DNA of 8,612 nucleotides, taken from the NCBI GenBank assembly GCA_028282485.1, contig JANQHU010000412.1, positions 1-8,612 on the forward strand. The letters run 5' to 3'. Below the pieces are notes generated by a model. It saw only the letters and a list, made by a program, of their open reading frames with translations. It was not told the DNA's origin and did no database searches. Made by a program: the position numbers and the translations under genes. Origin of the DNA: Bacillota bacterium (GTDB taxonomy: Bacteria; Bacillota; UBA4882; UBA8346). The first letter of the stretch is position 1; the number at the start of each line of letters is the position of its first letter. Below, one piece after another: positions 1-6,074 of the stretch.

Positions 1-833
1 ACGGCCTGGGCCAGTCCGAATTTGTGGCCGGTGACGAACAAGATAAGTTTGCTTCATACGTTACTAGTTCTGATGCCAGTAGCGTCGAAACCGTGGAAGG
101 AACCTTTGTAATTCGTTCCGCCCAAGCCGGCGATGAAGGAATTATTAATGTGATTGGGAATGAACAATTAATTAATGCCTTAGGTTTTGCTACTACTACG
201 GAAGCTACGAATAGTAAATTTACCGTTACCGTTACCGATGCGGATGACTCCAGTAATATCATTGCTCAAAATGTGGAGCTATCCGGAAATACCTTGATCG
301 GAGTAGTGCATGAGAATGTGGACGTGAAATTCGATGCCAATGCGGATATTAATGTTTCTTACAATACTACGACAAAGGCTTTTGATTTGTCCGAAGATAC
401 TTCCAATACTTATAGTACTTACGTTCATCTGGTGGACAACTCTCAAGTATTTCAAATTGGGGCTAACGAGATGCAAGATATGGGCGCCGCCATTGGCCGG
501 ATGGATGCTTTGGCCCTAGGGGTTAATAATATCCTGGTAACCGACCGTTCAACTGCCGGGAGTGCCATTACCAAAATTGACGAAGCTATCAGCAGCGTCT
601 CGGCCCAACGCTCTAGTATTGGAGCGGTCCAAAACCGCTTAGAACACACCATTAATAACTTAGGGGTTGCTTCTGAAAACCTAACTGCTTCTGAATCCCG
701 AATTCGAGATGTGGACATGGCTGACGAGATGATGATCTTCTCCAAACTCAATATCCTTTCCCAAGCAGCGACCGCCATGTTAGCCCAAGCTAATCAAAAA
801 CCCCAATCGGTATTACAGTTGATTCAAGGCTAA
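1..833 (+). CDS. fliC: Flagellin, C-terminal part (5' end outside window)
   Basis: This is the 3' part of a flagellin gene, read in frame from base 3 and ending at the TAA at 831-833. The protein is the filament subunit, exported by the flagellar type III system and assembled outside the cell. The last ~130 residues form the conserved C-terminal D1/D0 helices, recognisable by QVFQIGANE, the QNRLEHTINNL segment, ENLTASESRIRDVDMA and the C-terminal LAQANQKPQSVLQLIQ. The residues before that belong to the large central (D2/D3-type) domain. Codons from base 3 to 830 align without gaps to 2849-3676 of the next gene, with about 40 differences in 276 residues by hand count, so the two genes are tandem paralogues. 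The reading frame is intact and a terminator follows about 50 bp downstream. An internal GTG at base 24 is not a start, because similarity to the paralogue continues upstream to the window edge. Flagellin identity is certain; full length and N-terminus are unseen. Confidence 0.96.
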   Translation, partial: GLGQSEFVAGDEQDKFASYVTSSDASSVETVEGTFVIRSAQAGDEGIINVIGNEQLINALGFATTTEATNSKFTVTVTDADDSSNIIAQNVELSGNTLIGVVHENVDVKFDANADINVSYNTTTKAFDLSEDTSNTYSTYVHLVDNSQVFQIGANEMQDMGAAIGRMDALALGVNNILVTDRSTAGSAITKIDEAISSVSAQRSSIGAVQNRLEHTINNLGVASENLTASESRIRDVDMADEMMIFSKLNILSQAATAMLAQANQKPQSVLQLIQG

Positions 834-882
834 TTTAAAAGGACGTTTTTGGTTAATTAGCAACATCACACCATTTATTTAC

Positions 883-922
883 AAGAAAAACCTTTCCTTT
901 ATTGGATTGGTTTTTCTTTTTT
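883..922 (+). terminator. Rho-independent terminator of the first flagellin
   Basis: A 10-bp stem pairs 883-892 with 909-918. The 16-nt apical part can pair further (TCC 895-897 with GGA 904-906). A run of six T at 917-922 partly overlaps the 3' arm. It lies about 50 bp after the flagellin stop codon and should separate the two flagellin transcripts. Confidence 0.85.
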
Positions 923-1078
923 GTAATTATAATCAATTATTGTAAATTTTCTCTATTAACAATTTATTCTTTTATTAGAAATAAGGCTAAAACTTCATAG
1001 TTATGGACTAATTTCGAAATATGCAATTTAACTAAAAATGATATTTTATCAAAAAAACAAATTAAAACTAAATTTTCC

Positions 1079-1105
1079 TAAAGTTTCTCCCAATAATCCC
1101 GAATA
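1079..1105 (+). promoter_or_regulatory. Candidate sigma-28 (SigD/FliA) promoter of the second flagellin
   Basis: The -35 element TAAAGTTT at 1079-1086 matches the sigma-28 consensus exactly. After an 11-nt spacer comes CCCGAATA at 1098-1105, which keeps the CCGA core of the -10 consensus GCCGATAA. Late flagellar genes such as flagellin are normally sigma-28 dependent, so site and gene agree. Transcription would begin near 1112, giving a leader of about 170 nt. The -10 matches only in part (5 of 8), so the start site is inferred. Confidence 0.72.
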
Positions 1106-1170
1106 ATAATATAGAAAATCTCGTAATTGAAAATTAGGTAGTTTAGTTAGTGATTCCGAATTTTAAATTA

Positions 1171-1260
1171 AGGATCAAAGGGCTATCTACCCGGGACCTA
1201 CTTTGAATGGCCACAAGGTAGGGTAACTGGAAGTTAAGGGTAAGGACGCCCGTCCGGAAA
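1171..1260 (+). promoter_or_regulatory. Structured 5' leader of flagellin mRNA, family not recognised
   Basis: Three consecutive hairpins can be drawn by hand. P1 is a 9-bp stem pairing 1197-1205 with 1214-1222, with one G-U pair and loop AAUGGCCA. P2 is a 5-bp stem pairing 1224-1228 with 1232-1236 and exposes GGA in its loop. P3 is a 4-bp stem pairing 1244-1247 with 1252-1255. The P1 loop (AUGGCC, 1207-1212) can also pair with GGCUAU at 1181-1186, six base pairs with one wobble, forming an H-type pseudoknot. The segment is about 52% G+C in surroundings of about 20%. It ends a few bases before the Shine-Dalgarno sequence, so a translational control role is plausible. It does not match riboswitch consensus sequences I know, including c-di-GMP-I with its GGCAAACC core. 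Confidence 0.5.
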
Positions 1261-1266
1261 AATCAT

Positions 1267-1274
1267 GGAGGTGG
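1267..1274 (+). promoter_or_regulatory. Flagellin ribosome binding site with overlapping CsrA-type motif
   Basis: GGAGGTGG lies 8 nt before the ATG at 1283, which encodes the conserved MRINHN flagellin start. This decides against the in-frame ATG at 1265, which overlaps the Shine-Dalgarno itself. The same bases form ATGGA (1265-1269), which fits the ANGGA core bound by CsrA. In Bacillus subtilis, CsrA represses flagellin (hag) through sites of which one overlaps the ribosome binding site. Confidence 0.85.
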
Positions 1275-1282
1275 ATTCGAAG

Positions 1283-3682
1283 ATGAGAATCAACCATAAT
1301 ATTCCAGCCTTGAATGCTTATCGAAACTTATCAATTTCTAGTGCGGCCAATGCGAAATCAATGGAAAAAATGTCATCTGGTTTACGAATTAACCGGGCGG
1401 CTGATGATGCCGCTGGTTTGGCTATTTCGGAAACCATGCGTAGTCAGATCCGGGGCTTAAATCAAGCCTCACGAAATTCCCAAGATGCCATTTCCCTCTT
1501 GCAGACCGCAGAAGGGGGACTGACGGAAACCCATTCTATTTTACACCGGATGCGGGAGCTGGCGATTCAAGCGGCCAATGATACGTATACGGCCAATGAC
1601 CGCTTTGAAATTCAAAAAGAAGTAGATCAATTAAAAGATGAACTGGACCGAATTGCCAATACCACCTCTTTTAATAATAAGAATCTACTGGATGGGACTG
1701 CTTCGGCCATTACTTCTTCGGACCAACTCTCCACTAAGGTCATTATGCGTGGAGGTCTGCGAGTAGTAAATGAGTTTGGGATTAAAACGGCCGGGGGTGG
1801 TAGTTACAAGCTGGATATTTCGGCCACCGCTGGTACCGCTCAGATTCAAAAATCCAATGTCTTTAAAAATAATCAATCGGGGGACTCGATACAGAGCCTG
1901 AATATTGATACTGATTCGGGGATCTCCCATATTGGAGCCGACTCCATTGCTAAAGGGTCCTATGCAATAACTACAACGGCTAATGTTACCGCTCCTGGTG
2001 CAACTGGAGCTCTAACCTTAGGACAATATTATCAAGTGGCCAGTTCTACGGCCAGTAATTTATTTGCTTCAATCATTCAAGGAGGCACTGGGGATCATAA
2101 TGCCTCTATTTTGATTGAAGTAGCAGACGTTCAAGAAGGGGCCACCCCGGGTACGGCCACTAATGTTACCCTTAATGTTTCTTGGTATGAGTATGAGCGA
2201 AACGGCAATTATTATAATGAAGACGGTAACTTTTCGACCACGGCCGAAGTAGCTATGCAAACAACTGTACTTACAGTTACTAATGGTGAAATTGATGCCT
2301 TCACCGCAACCCTTGCTGGTGGTTCCATCGGATTTGAATTTGATATTAATCAGGTGGGAATTAAAGTAGGCGATAAAGCAACTTATAACTACAAAGCTTC
2401 TAATGCGGCCACTACTTTTTATGATTCTATTGTGGTTCAAAACGAAACTGATGTGGATACGGCGATTACTGGCGGTTCGGATACCATTGTGGACTGGCGG
2501 TTTGATAATGATGGTTTAAACAATAATGCTATAGAGATGAATTTCTTTTCTCTTGATGAAAGCGGTAATGTTTCTTCCGGAAATTTAGAACTTACTGTAG
2601 ATGGTTACGGTTCCAGTGCGGCTCTAGGAACTACATTTACCTTTGAAGAAGGTTTGGGTCAGGTTGCTTCTTTGGATACTCAACTTCGAGATATTGATAA
2701 GTTTTGGGATGCTAGTGGTAAATTTCTCTTAAATAATCCGGAAACTATTACCCTGGTTCAGGGCAATGGTAAAAAGTCATCCATCACCCTTTTTAATACG
2801 GATACCATTCGGGATGTGCGGGATAAATTAAATGAAGCTATTGCCGACGGTTTAGAACAAGGAGATATGGTTACTGGTGATGAACAAGATAAGTTTGTAT
2901 CATATGTCACCACGGCAGATAATAGTAGTGTTGAAACTATTGCGGGTACATTTGTGGTACGTTCGGCCCAAGCAGGAGAAGATGGAGTCATTAATATTAT
3001 TGGAAATGAGCAGCTAATTAATGCCTTGGGTTTTGCGACTGCAACTGAAGCGACTAATAGTAAATTTACGGTTACCGTATCCGATGCTGATGACCCTACC
3101 AATACCATTGCCTCAAATGTAGAGATTTCCGGAAATATGCTTATTGGAGTGGTCCATGAAAATGTTGATGTCAAGTTTGATGCTAATGCGGACATAAACG
3201 TGGCCTATAATGAAACCACCAAATCTTTTGATCTATCTGAAGATACTTCCAATACTTATAGCACTTACGTTCATTTAGTGGATAACTCCCAAGTTTTCCA
3301 GATTGGAGCTAATGAATTACAGGATATGGGAGCGGCCATTGGTCGTATGGATACCTTGGCTTTGGGCGTCAATAATATTATTGTCACCGACCGAGAATCG
3401 GCGGGGAGAGCGGTCACCAAAATGGATAATGCCATTGGGATGGTTTCCGCGCAACGCTCTAGTATCGGGGCGGTCCAAAATCGTTTAGAACATACCATTA
3501 ATAACTTAGGCGTCGCCTCCGAAAACTTAACTGCTTCCGAATCCCGTATTCGCGATGTAGATATGGCGGCGGAAATGATGGAATTTTCGAAACTAAATAT
3601 CTTGTCGCAAGCAGCTACGGCTATGTTAGCCCAAGCTAATCAAAAACCCCAGTCGGTGTTACAGTTAATTCAAGGTTCATAA
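1283..3682 (+). CDS. fliC: Flagellin, large (799 aa)
   Basis: This is a complete flagellar filament protein. Residues 1-145 form the N-terminal D0/D1 helices, with MRINHNIPALNAYR, SSGLRINRAADDAAGLAIS (31-49) and the RMRELAIQAANDT segment typical of TLR5-recognised flagellins. Residues 668-799 form the C-terminal D1/D0 helices, ending LQLIQGS. Between them lie about 520 residues of hypervariable, Ser/Thr/Gly/Asn-rich, beta-type sequence, making it more than twice the length of the roughly 300-aa Bacillus Hag. Within this, FWDASGKFLL (from 474) and SSITL...DTIRDVRDKLNEAI (about 499-519) resemble repeat-type segments seen in other large clostridial flagellins. No cysteine is visible, as usual for flagellins. 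The start is set by MRINHN and the GGAGGTGG at 1267. It likely has its own sigma-28 promoter and a terminator, so it is transcribed alone. The central domain is the likely target of O-glycosylation by the downstream enzymes (inference). Confidence 0.97.
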   Translation: MRINHNIPALNAYRNLSISSAANAKSMEKMSSGLRINRAADDAAGLAISETMRSQIRGLNQASRNSQDAISLLQTAEGGLTETHSILHRMRELAIQAANDTYTANDRFEIQKEVDQLKDELDRIANTTSFNNKNLLDGTASAITSSDQLSTKVIMRGGLRVVNEFGIKTAGGGSYKLDISATAGTAQIQKSNVFKNNQSGDSIQSLNIDTDSGISHIGADSIAKGSYAITTTANVTAPGATGALTLGQYYQVASSTASNLFASIIQGGTGDHNASILIEVADVQEGATPGTATNVTLNVSWYEYERNGNYYNEDGNFSTTAEVAMQTTVLTVTNGEIDAFTATLAGGSIGFEFDINQVGIKVGDKATYNYKASNAATTFYDSIVVQNETDVDTAITGGSDTIVDWRFDNDGLNNNAIEMNFFSLDESGNVSSGNLELTVDGYGSSAALGTTFTFEEGLGQVASLDTQLRDIDKFWDASGKFLLNNPETITLVQGNGKKSSITLFNTDTIRDVRDKLNEAIADGLEQGDMVTGDEQDKFVSYVTTADNSSVETIAGTFVVRSAQAGEDGVINIIGNEQLINALGFATATEATNSKFTVTVSDADDPTNTIASNVEISGNMLIGVVHENVDVKFDANADINVAYNETTKSFDLSEDTSNTYSTYVHLVDNSQVFQIGANELQDMGAAIGRMDTLALGVNNIIVTDRESAGRAVTKMDNAIGMVSAQRSSIGAVQNRLEHTINNLGVASENLTASESRIRDVDMAAEMMEFSKLNILSQAATAMLAQANQKPQSVLQLIQGS
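2849..3676 (+). repeat. Tandem flagellin duplication, second copy (first copy 3-830)
   Basis: Bases 2849-3676 align without a single indel to 3-830, an offset of 2846. Hand alignment gives about 236 of 276 identical residues, with many additional silent changes, so the duplication is not recent. It covers part of the central domain as well as the conserved C-terminal helices. How far the repeat extends upstream cannot be seen. Confidence 0.9.
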
Positions 3683-3690
3683 ACTCCTAA

Positions 3691-3710
3691 ATATCTTTCC
3701 CCAAAGATAT
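3691..3710 (+). other. Perfect hairpin after the flagellin stop
   Basis: ATATCTTT (3691-3698) and AAAGATAT (3703-3710) form a perfect 8-bp stem closed by a CCCC loop. No T-run follows, so it is unlikely to be a terminator alone. It stands six bases before the true terminator and could protect the 3' end of the abundant flagellin mRNA (inference). Confidence 0.6.
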
Positions 3711-3716
3711 GGTGAA

Positions 3717-3752
3717 AGTTCCTCCTCATTTTAATGAGGAGGAGCTGTTTTT
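3717..3752 (+). terminator. Strong rho-independent terminator of the second flagellin
   Basis: A 13-bp stem pairs 3717-3729 with 3734-3746 around a TTTA loop, with one G-T pair, and is followed by GTTTTT at 3747-3752. It ends flagellin transcription and insulates the glycosylation genes from it. Confidence 0.92.
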
Positions 3753-3796
3753 AAAATAGTTAAGAATATATTGGTAAAATTATTGATTTGGGAAAT

Positions 3797-3802
3797 GAGG
3801 TG
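3797..3802 (+). promoter_or_regulatory. Ribosome binding site supporting a TTG start
   Basis: GAGGTG lies 5 nt before the TTG at 3808. The nearby ATG at 3795 and GTG at 3800 each run into a stop codon within a few codons, leaving TTG as the only sensible start for the 117-aa protein. Confidence 0.75.
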
Positions 3803-3807
3803 AAAGT

Positions 3808-4161
3808 TTGACAGCAGCAGAATATCAAAAAACCATTATCGTTTATAATGATTATTTAAATAAAATGCAGAATGCTTTAAAAAATTTATGTAATGATTTA
3901 GAAGAAAATAATTTTACTCAAATGAGTCCGGTGATGACGGCGATTATTGATGGTCTGGACTGGATTAATGAAGCCTTAGAAAGTTTTCTGCTTTTAAAAA
4001 AGATCTCCCAAGAGCAGTATTATTTTTTTAAAGATCAATTAACAGCCATGGCGGAGGCTTTGGATAACCAGGACTATACTTTATTGCATGATATTTTAGA
4101 ATTTGAACTGATTCCGTTGTTAGAAGATCTGCGCATTGACGAATCTACTTTGACAGTTTAG
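3808..4161 (+). CDS. Small acidic helical protein, unknown function (117 aa)
   Basis: I do not recognise a named family with confidence. The protein appears all-helical and strongly acidic (about 21 Asp/Glu against about 7 Lys/Arg by hand count), with no signal peptide or membrane segment, so it is probably cytoplasmic. Notable stretches are IIDGLDWINEALESF near residues 46-60 and, near the end, EALDNQDYTLLHDILEFELIPLLEDL, which would form amphipathic helices. The spacing of aromatic and leucine residues recalls small helical proteins I remember beside flagellin or Maf genes in other Bacillota, but this is from memory. It starts with TTG and lies 17 nt upstream of maf, probably as the first gene of the glycosylation operon. 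Acting as a helical partner or chaperone of flagellin or of the transferases, like FliS or FliT in general form, is possible but inferred only from size and position. Confidence 0.8.
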   Translation: MTAAEYQKTIIVYNDYLNKMQNALKNLCNDLEENNFTQMSPVMTAIIDGLDWINEALESFLLLKKISQEQYYFFKDQLTAMAEALDNQDYTLLHDILEFELIPLLEDLRIDESTLTV

Positions 4162-4165
4162 AAGC

Positions 4166-4170
4166 GAGGG
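4166..4170 (+). promoter_or_regulatory. Ribosome binding site supporting the TTG start of maf
   Basis: GAGGG lies 8 nt before the TTG at 4179. The first in-frame ATG at 4197 would sit 26 nt from this site with no better one nearby, so TTG is preferred. Confidence 0.65.
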
Positions 4171-4178
4171 ATAATATT

Positions 4179-6074
4179 TTGTTCTACCAAAAAAATATGA
4201 AGTTTATTAAAAAAAGATTTCCTCATCTACTACCTTTTTTAGAAGCAAATCAAGAAAAAGAGGAAATAGAAGTCTTAAGTAGCAAGACGGGTCTGTTAGT
4301 AGCAAGGATGAAGCGAGAAGATTCAAAAATTTATTTAAACAGTTTTTATAACCCAGAAGGAGAAGCCAAACGCTGGGCTGAAGGTTTACGCGAAGACGAT
4401 CATAGTTGCTTAATTATTTGTGGAGGCGGCTATTTTTATCATATAAAAGAAATTTTAGCCTGTAATTATTTTGAAAAAGTAATTTGCTATGAACCGAATC
4501 TCGGTATTTTAAGATCATGTCTAACAAATAGGGATCTAGCAGAGATTTTAAGTAATCCCCAGTTTTTTTTAATATCTAGTATGGAACACAAGCAAAACAT
4601 TAAATTGATGAATCATTTTTTAGGACATAAAATAATTAATATTCGATTTGAGGTTTTACCAGCTTATCAAAAGCTTTTTGCCACAGATATTGAGAATATG
4701 AAGAAAGAATTTGGGGAAGCCATACGCAACTCACGGGTTAATTTAGCAACTACAAATGCCTTTGAAGAACACTGGCTGGAAAATGCGATCAAGAATTTAT
4801 CTTTTATGATTGAGTCACCCGGAGTACGACATCTTTTTAACCAATTTCGAGAGGTACCGGCCATTATTGCTGCTGGTGGTCCCTCCTTAGAAAAAAATAT
4901 TCACTTAGTCCCGGCTATTAAAGAGAATGCAGTAGTTATTGGTGCTGGTTCCAGTATTCGGGGGATGCATCGCAACCAGGTTTTACCCCATTTTTTGGTT
5001 GCTTTTGATGACAGTGAGCAAAATGCAGAGATTTATAATGATCTTGATTTAGAAGACGTTTGCTTGATTTATAGTAATCGGCTTTACCACGGCGTTGTTA
5101 GTCATTATCCCGGTAGGCGCATGCATATGACCATTGATGCCGAAAAGTTTTCAGAACTATTTGTGCATCAAAGTGGTGGTTATGAATTTGGAACTATTCG
5201 TAGTGGTTTTTCGGTAGCCCACGTAGCACTAGATTTTGCTTTTAAGCTGGGTTGTAATCCGATAATTTTAATTGGTCAAGATTTGGCTTATACTGGTAAT
5301 AAACGTTATGCTGAAGGAATGATAGCCTCGGCCCAACAGTATTTAACAGAGGAAATTGAGTTACCTGTAGGAGCCATTTTAACGAAGGATCTTCATGGCG
5401 AAGATATTGTAACTGACTTTGAGTTAAACCACTTTCGGATTTGGTTTGAAAAACTAATTGAAAATGAATTTCAGGATAAAATAGTTGTTTTAAATGCTAC
5501 CGAAGGCGGTATTCCCATTAAAGGGGCCGAGAATCGTCTGCTAAAAGAGGTTATTGAAACGTATTGTCAACAAGAGCGGCAGATAGGGGAAAAAATTAAA
5601 AAATGTTATGATGGGGGGCTGCAAGAATTAGCTAAATGTAACCGAAGGGTGCTTAAGATTCCGGAGCAAATTGCCACTTTGGTGAACGAAGCAGTTCCTA
5701 AAATAAATAATTTGTTAGAAAGAATTCAGAATCTACGTAAGCAAAACTTTGTATTAGAGTTTGATTTTTATGAATGGGAAAATATTTTAAATCCAATCAT
5801 TCTAGATTTTGCAGCGGTCTTAAATTACAAAGAGTACGAAATTTTACTTAAAGAATTGAAGGCTACTCGAATGCCGGCTACACAAATTAAAATCGATGCC
5901 CTAGGAGAAATAACCACAAAAGAAGTATACGATTTAAAGTTAGTGGGCTGGCTAGATATTTTAACGGAGACAAAAAGTTATTTGCATAAAATGGGAAAAG
6001 TGGTGCAAGATTATCAAATAACGGGGGAAATGCGGCATGGAAACGAAAAACAGAAAATTGGAAGCCCAAATTAG
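4179..6074 (+). CDS. maf: Maf/DUF115 flagellin glycosyltransferase (631 aa)
   Basis: Maf (motility accessory factor) proteins are cytoplasmic enzymes thought to transfer activated nonulosonic acids such as pseudaminic or legionaminic acid to Ser/Thr of flagellin before export. The N-terminal part (about 1-220) shows the usual Rossmann-like Maf N-domain, with LIICGGGYFYHIKEIL and VICYEPNLGILRSCL. The central DUF115 domain (about 225-385) begins with PAIIAAGGPSLEKN at 227 and contains AFDDSEQN at 275. It continues with RSGFSVAHVALDFAFKLGCNP and IGQDLAYTG at 365-373, all hallmark motifs of the family; this region is related to sialyltransferase-like folds and MptE. The remaining ~200 residues are mainly helical. 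Length fits typical Maf proteins and all key motifs are present. The gene follows flagellin and the small helical gene, and overlaps the next gene by 38 bp. Family assignment is firm; the actual sugar donor cannot be read from the sequence. Confidence 0.93.
   Translation: MFYQKNMKFIKKRFPHLLPFLEANQEKEEIEVLSSKTGLLVARMKREDSKIYLNSFYNPEGEAKRWAEGLREDDHSCLIICGGGYFYHIKEILACNYFEKVICYEPNLGILRSCLTNRDLAEILSNPQFFLISSMEHKQNIKLMNHFLGHKIINIRFEVLPAYQKLFATDIENMKKEFGEAIRNSRVNLATTNAFEEHWLENAIKNLSFMIESPGVRHLFNQFREVPAIIAAGGPSLEKNIHLVPAIKENAVVIGAGSSIRGMHRNQVLPHFLVAFDDSEQNAEIYNDLDLEDVCLIYSNRLYHGVVSHYPGRRMHMTIDAEKFSELFVHQSGGYEFGTIRSGFSVAHVALDFAFKLGCNPIILIGQDLAYTGNKRYAEGMIASAQQYLTEEIELPVGAILTKDLHGEDIVTDFELNHFRIWFEKLIENEFQDKIVVLNATEGGIPIKGAENRLLKEVIETYCQQERQIGEKIKKCYDGGLQELAKCNRRVLKIPEQIATLVNEAVPKINNLLERIQNLRKQNFVLEFDFYEWENILNPIILDFAAVLNYKEYEILLKELKATRMPATQIKIDALGEITTKEVYDLKLVGWLDILTETKSYLHKMGKVVQDYQITGEMRHGNEKQKIGSPN

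Larger units (their letters stand above)
834..1282 (+). other. Intergenic spacer between the two flagellins
   Basis: This stretch holds no convincing coding region on either strand. It contains the terminator of the upstream flagellin (883-922) and a very AT-rich section (about 20% G+C over 921-1170 by hand count) with a sigma-28-type promoter candidate at 1079-1105. A GC-rich leader section (about 52% G+C over 1171-1260) and the flagellin ribosome binding site follow. Nothing else recognisable is seen between 923 and 1078. Confidence 0.8.

Noticed and set aside
24..26. GTG at 24 as start of a complete short gene
   Set aside because: The frame is open to the window edge and the upstream codons still align to the paralogue, so this is an internal Val of a truncated flagellin.
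988..1020. Second possible sigma-28 site (TAAAACTT ... TCGAAAT)
   Set aside because: The gap between the elements is about 22 nt, far too long, and the -10 core CCGA is missing.
1139..1163. CCGAAT at 1156 as an alternative -10 element
   Set aside because: The position expected for -35 reads TAGTTTAG, a poor match compared with the perfect TAAAGTTT at 1079.
1171..1260. c-di-GMP-I riboswitch in the flagellin leader
   Set aside because: c-di-GMP control of motility genes made this attractive, but the GGCAAACC core, the GAAA tetraloop and the GGGACGCAAAGCC segment of that class are absent.
1265..1282. In-frame ATG at 1265 as flagellin start (805 aa)
   Set aside because: It overlaps the Shine-Dalgarno GGAGGTGG, has no ribosome binding site of its own, and would add six residues before the invariant MRINHN start.
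2758..3195. Antisense reading frames of 60-145 codons within the flagellins (for example 2758-3195, 2069-2440, 452-778)
   Set aside because: They lie opposite strongly supported coding sequence, have no plausible ribosome binding sites or recognisable motifs, and match the expected shadow of codon use.
3753..3796. Sigma-A promoter before the 117-aa gene (TAAAAT at 3775-3780 as -10)
   Set aside because: No TTGACA-like element is present at 16-18 nt upstream. A promoter for this operon is expected here after the terminator, but the sequence does not let me place it.
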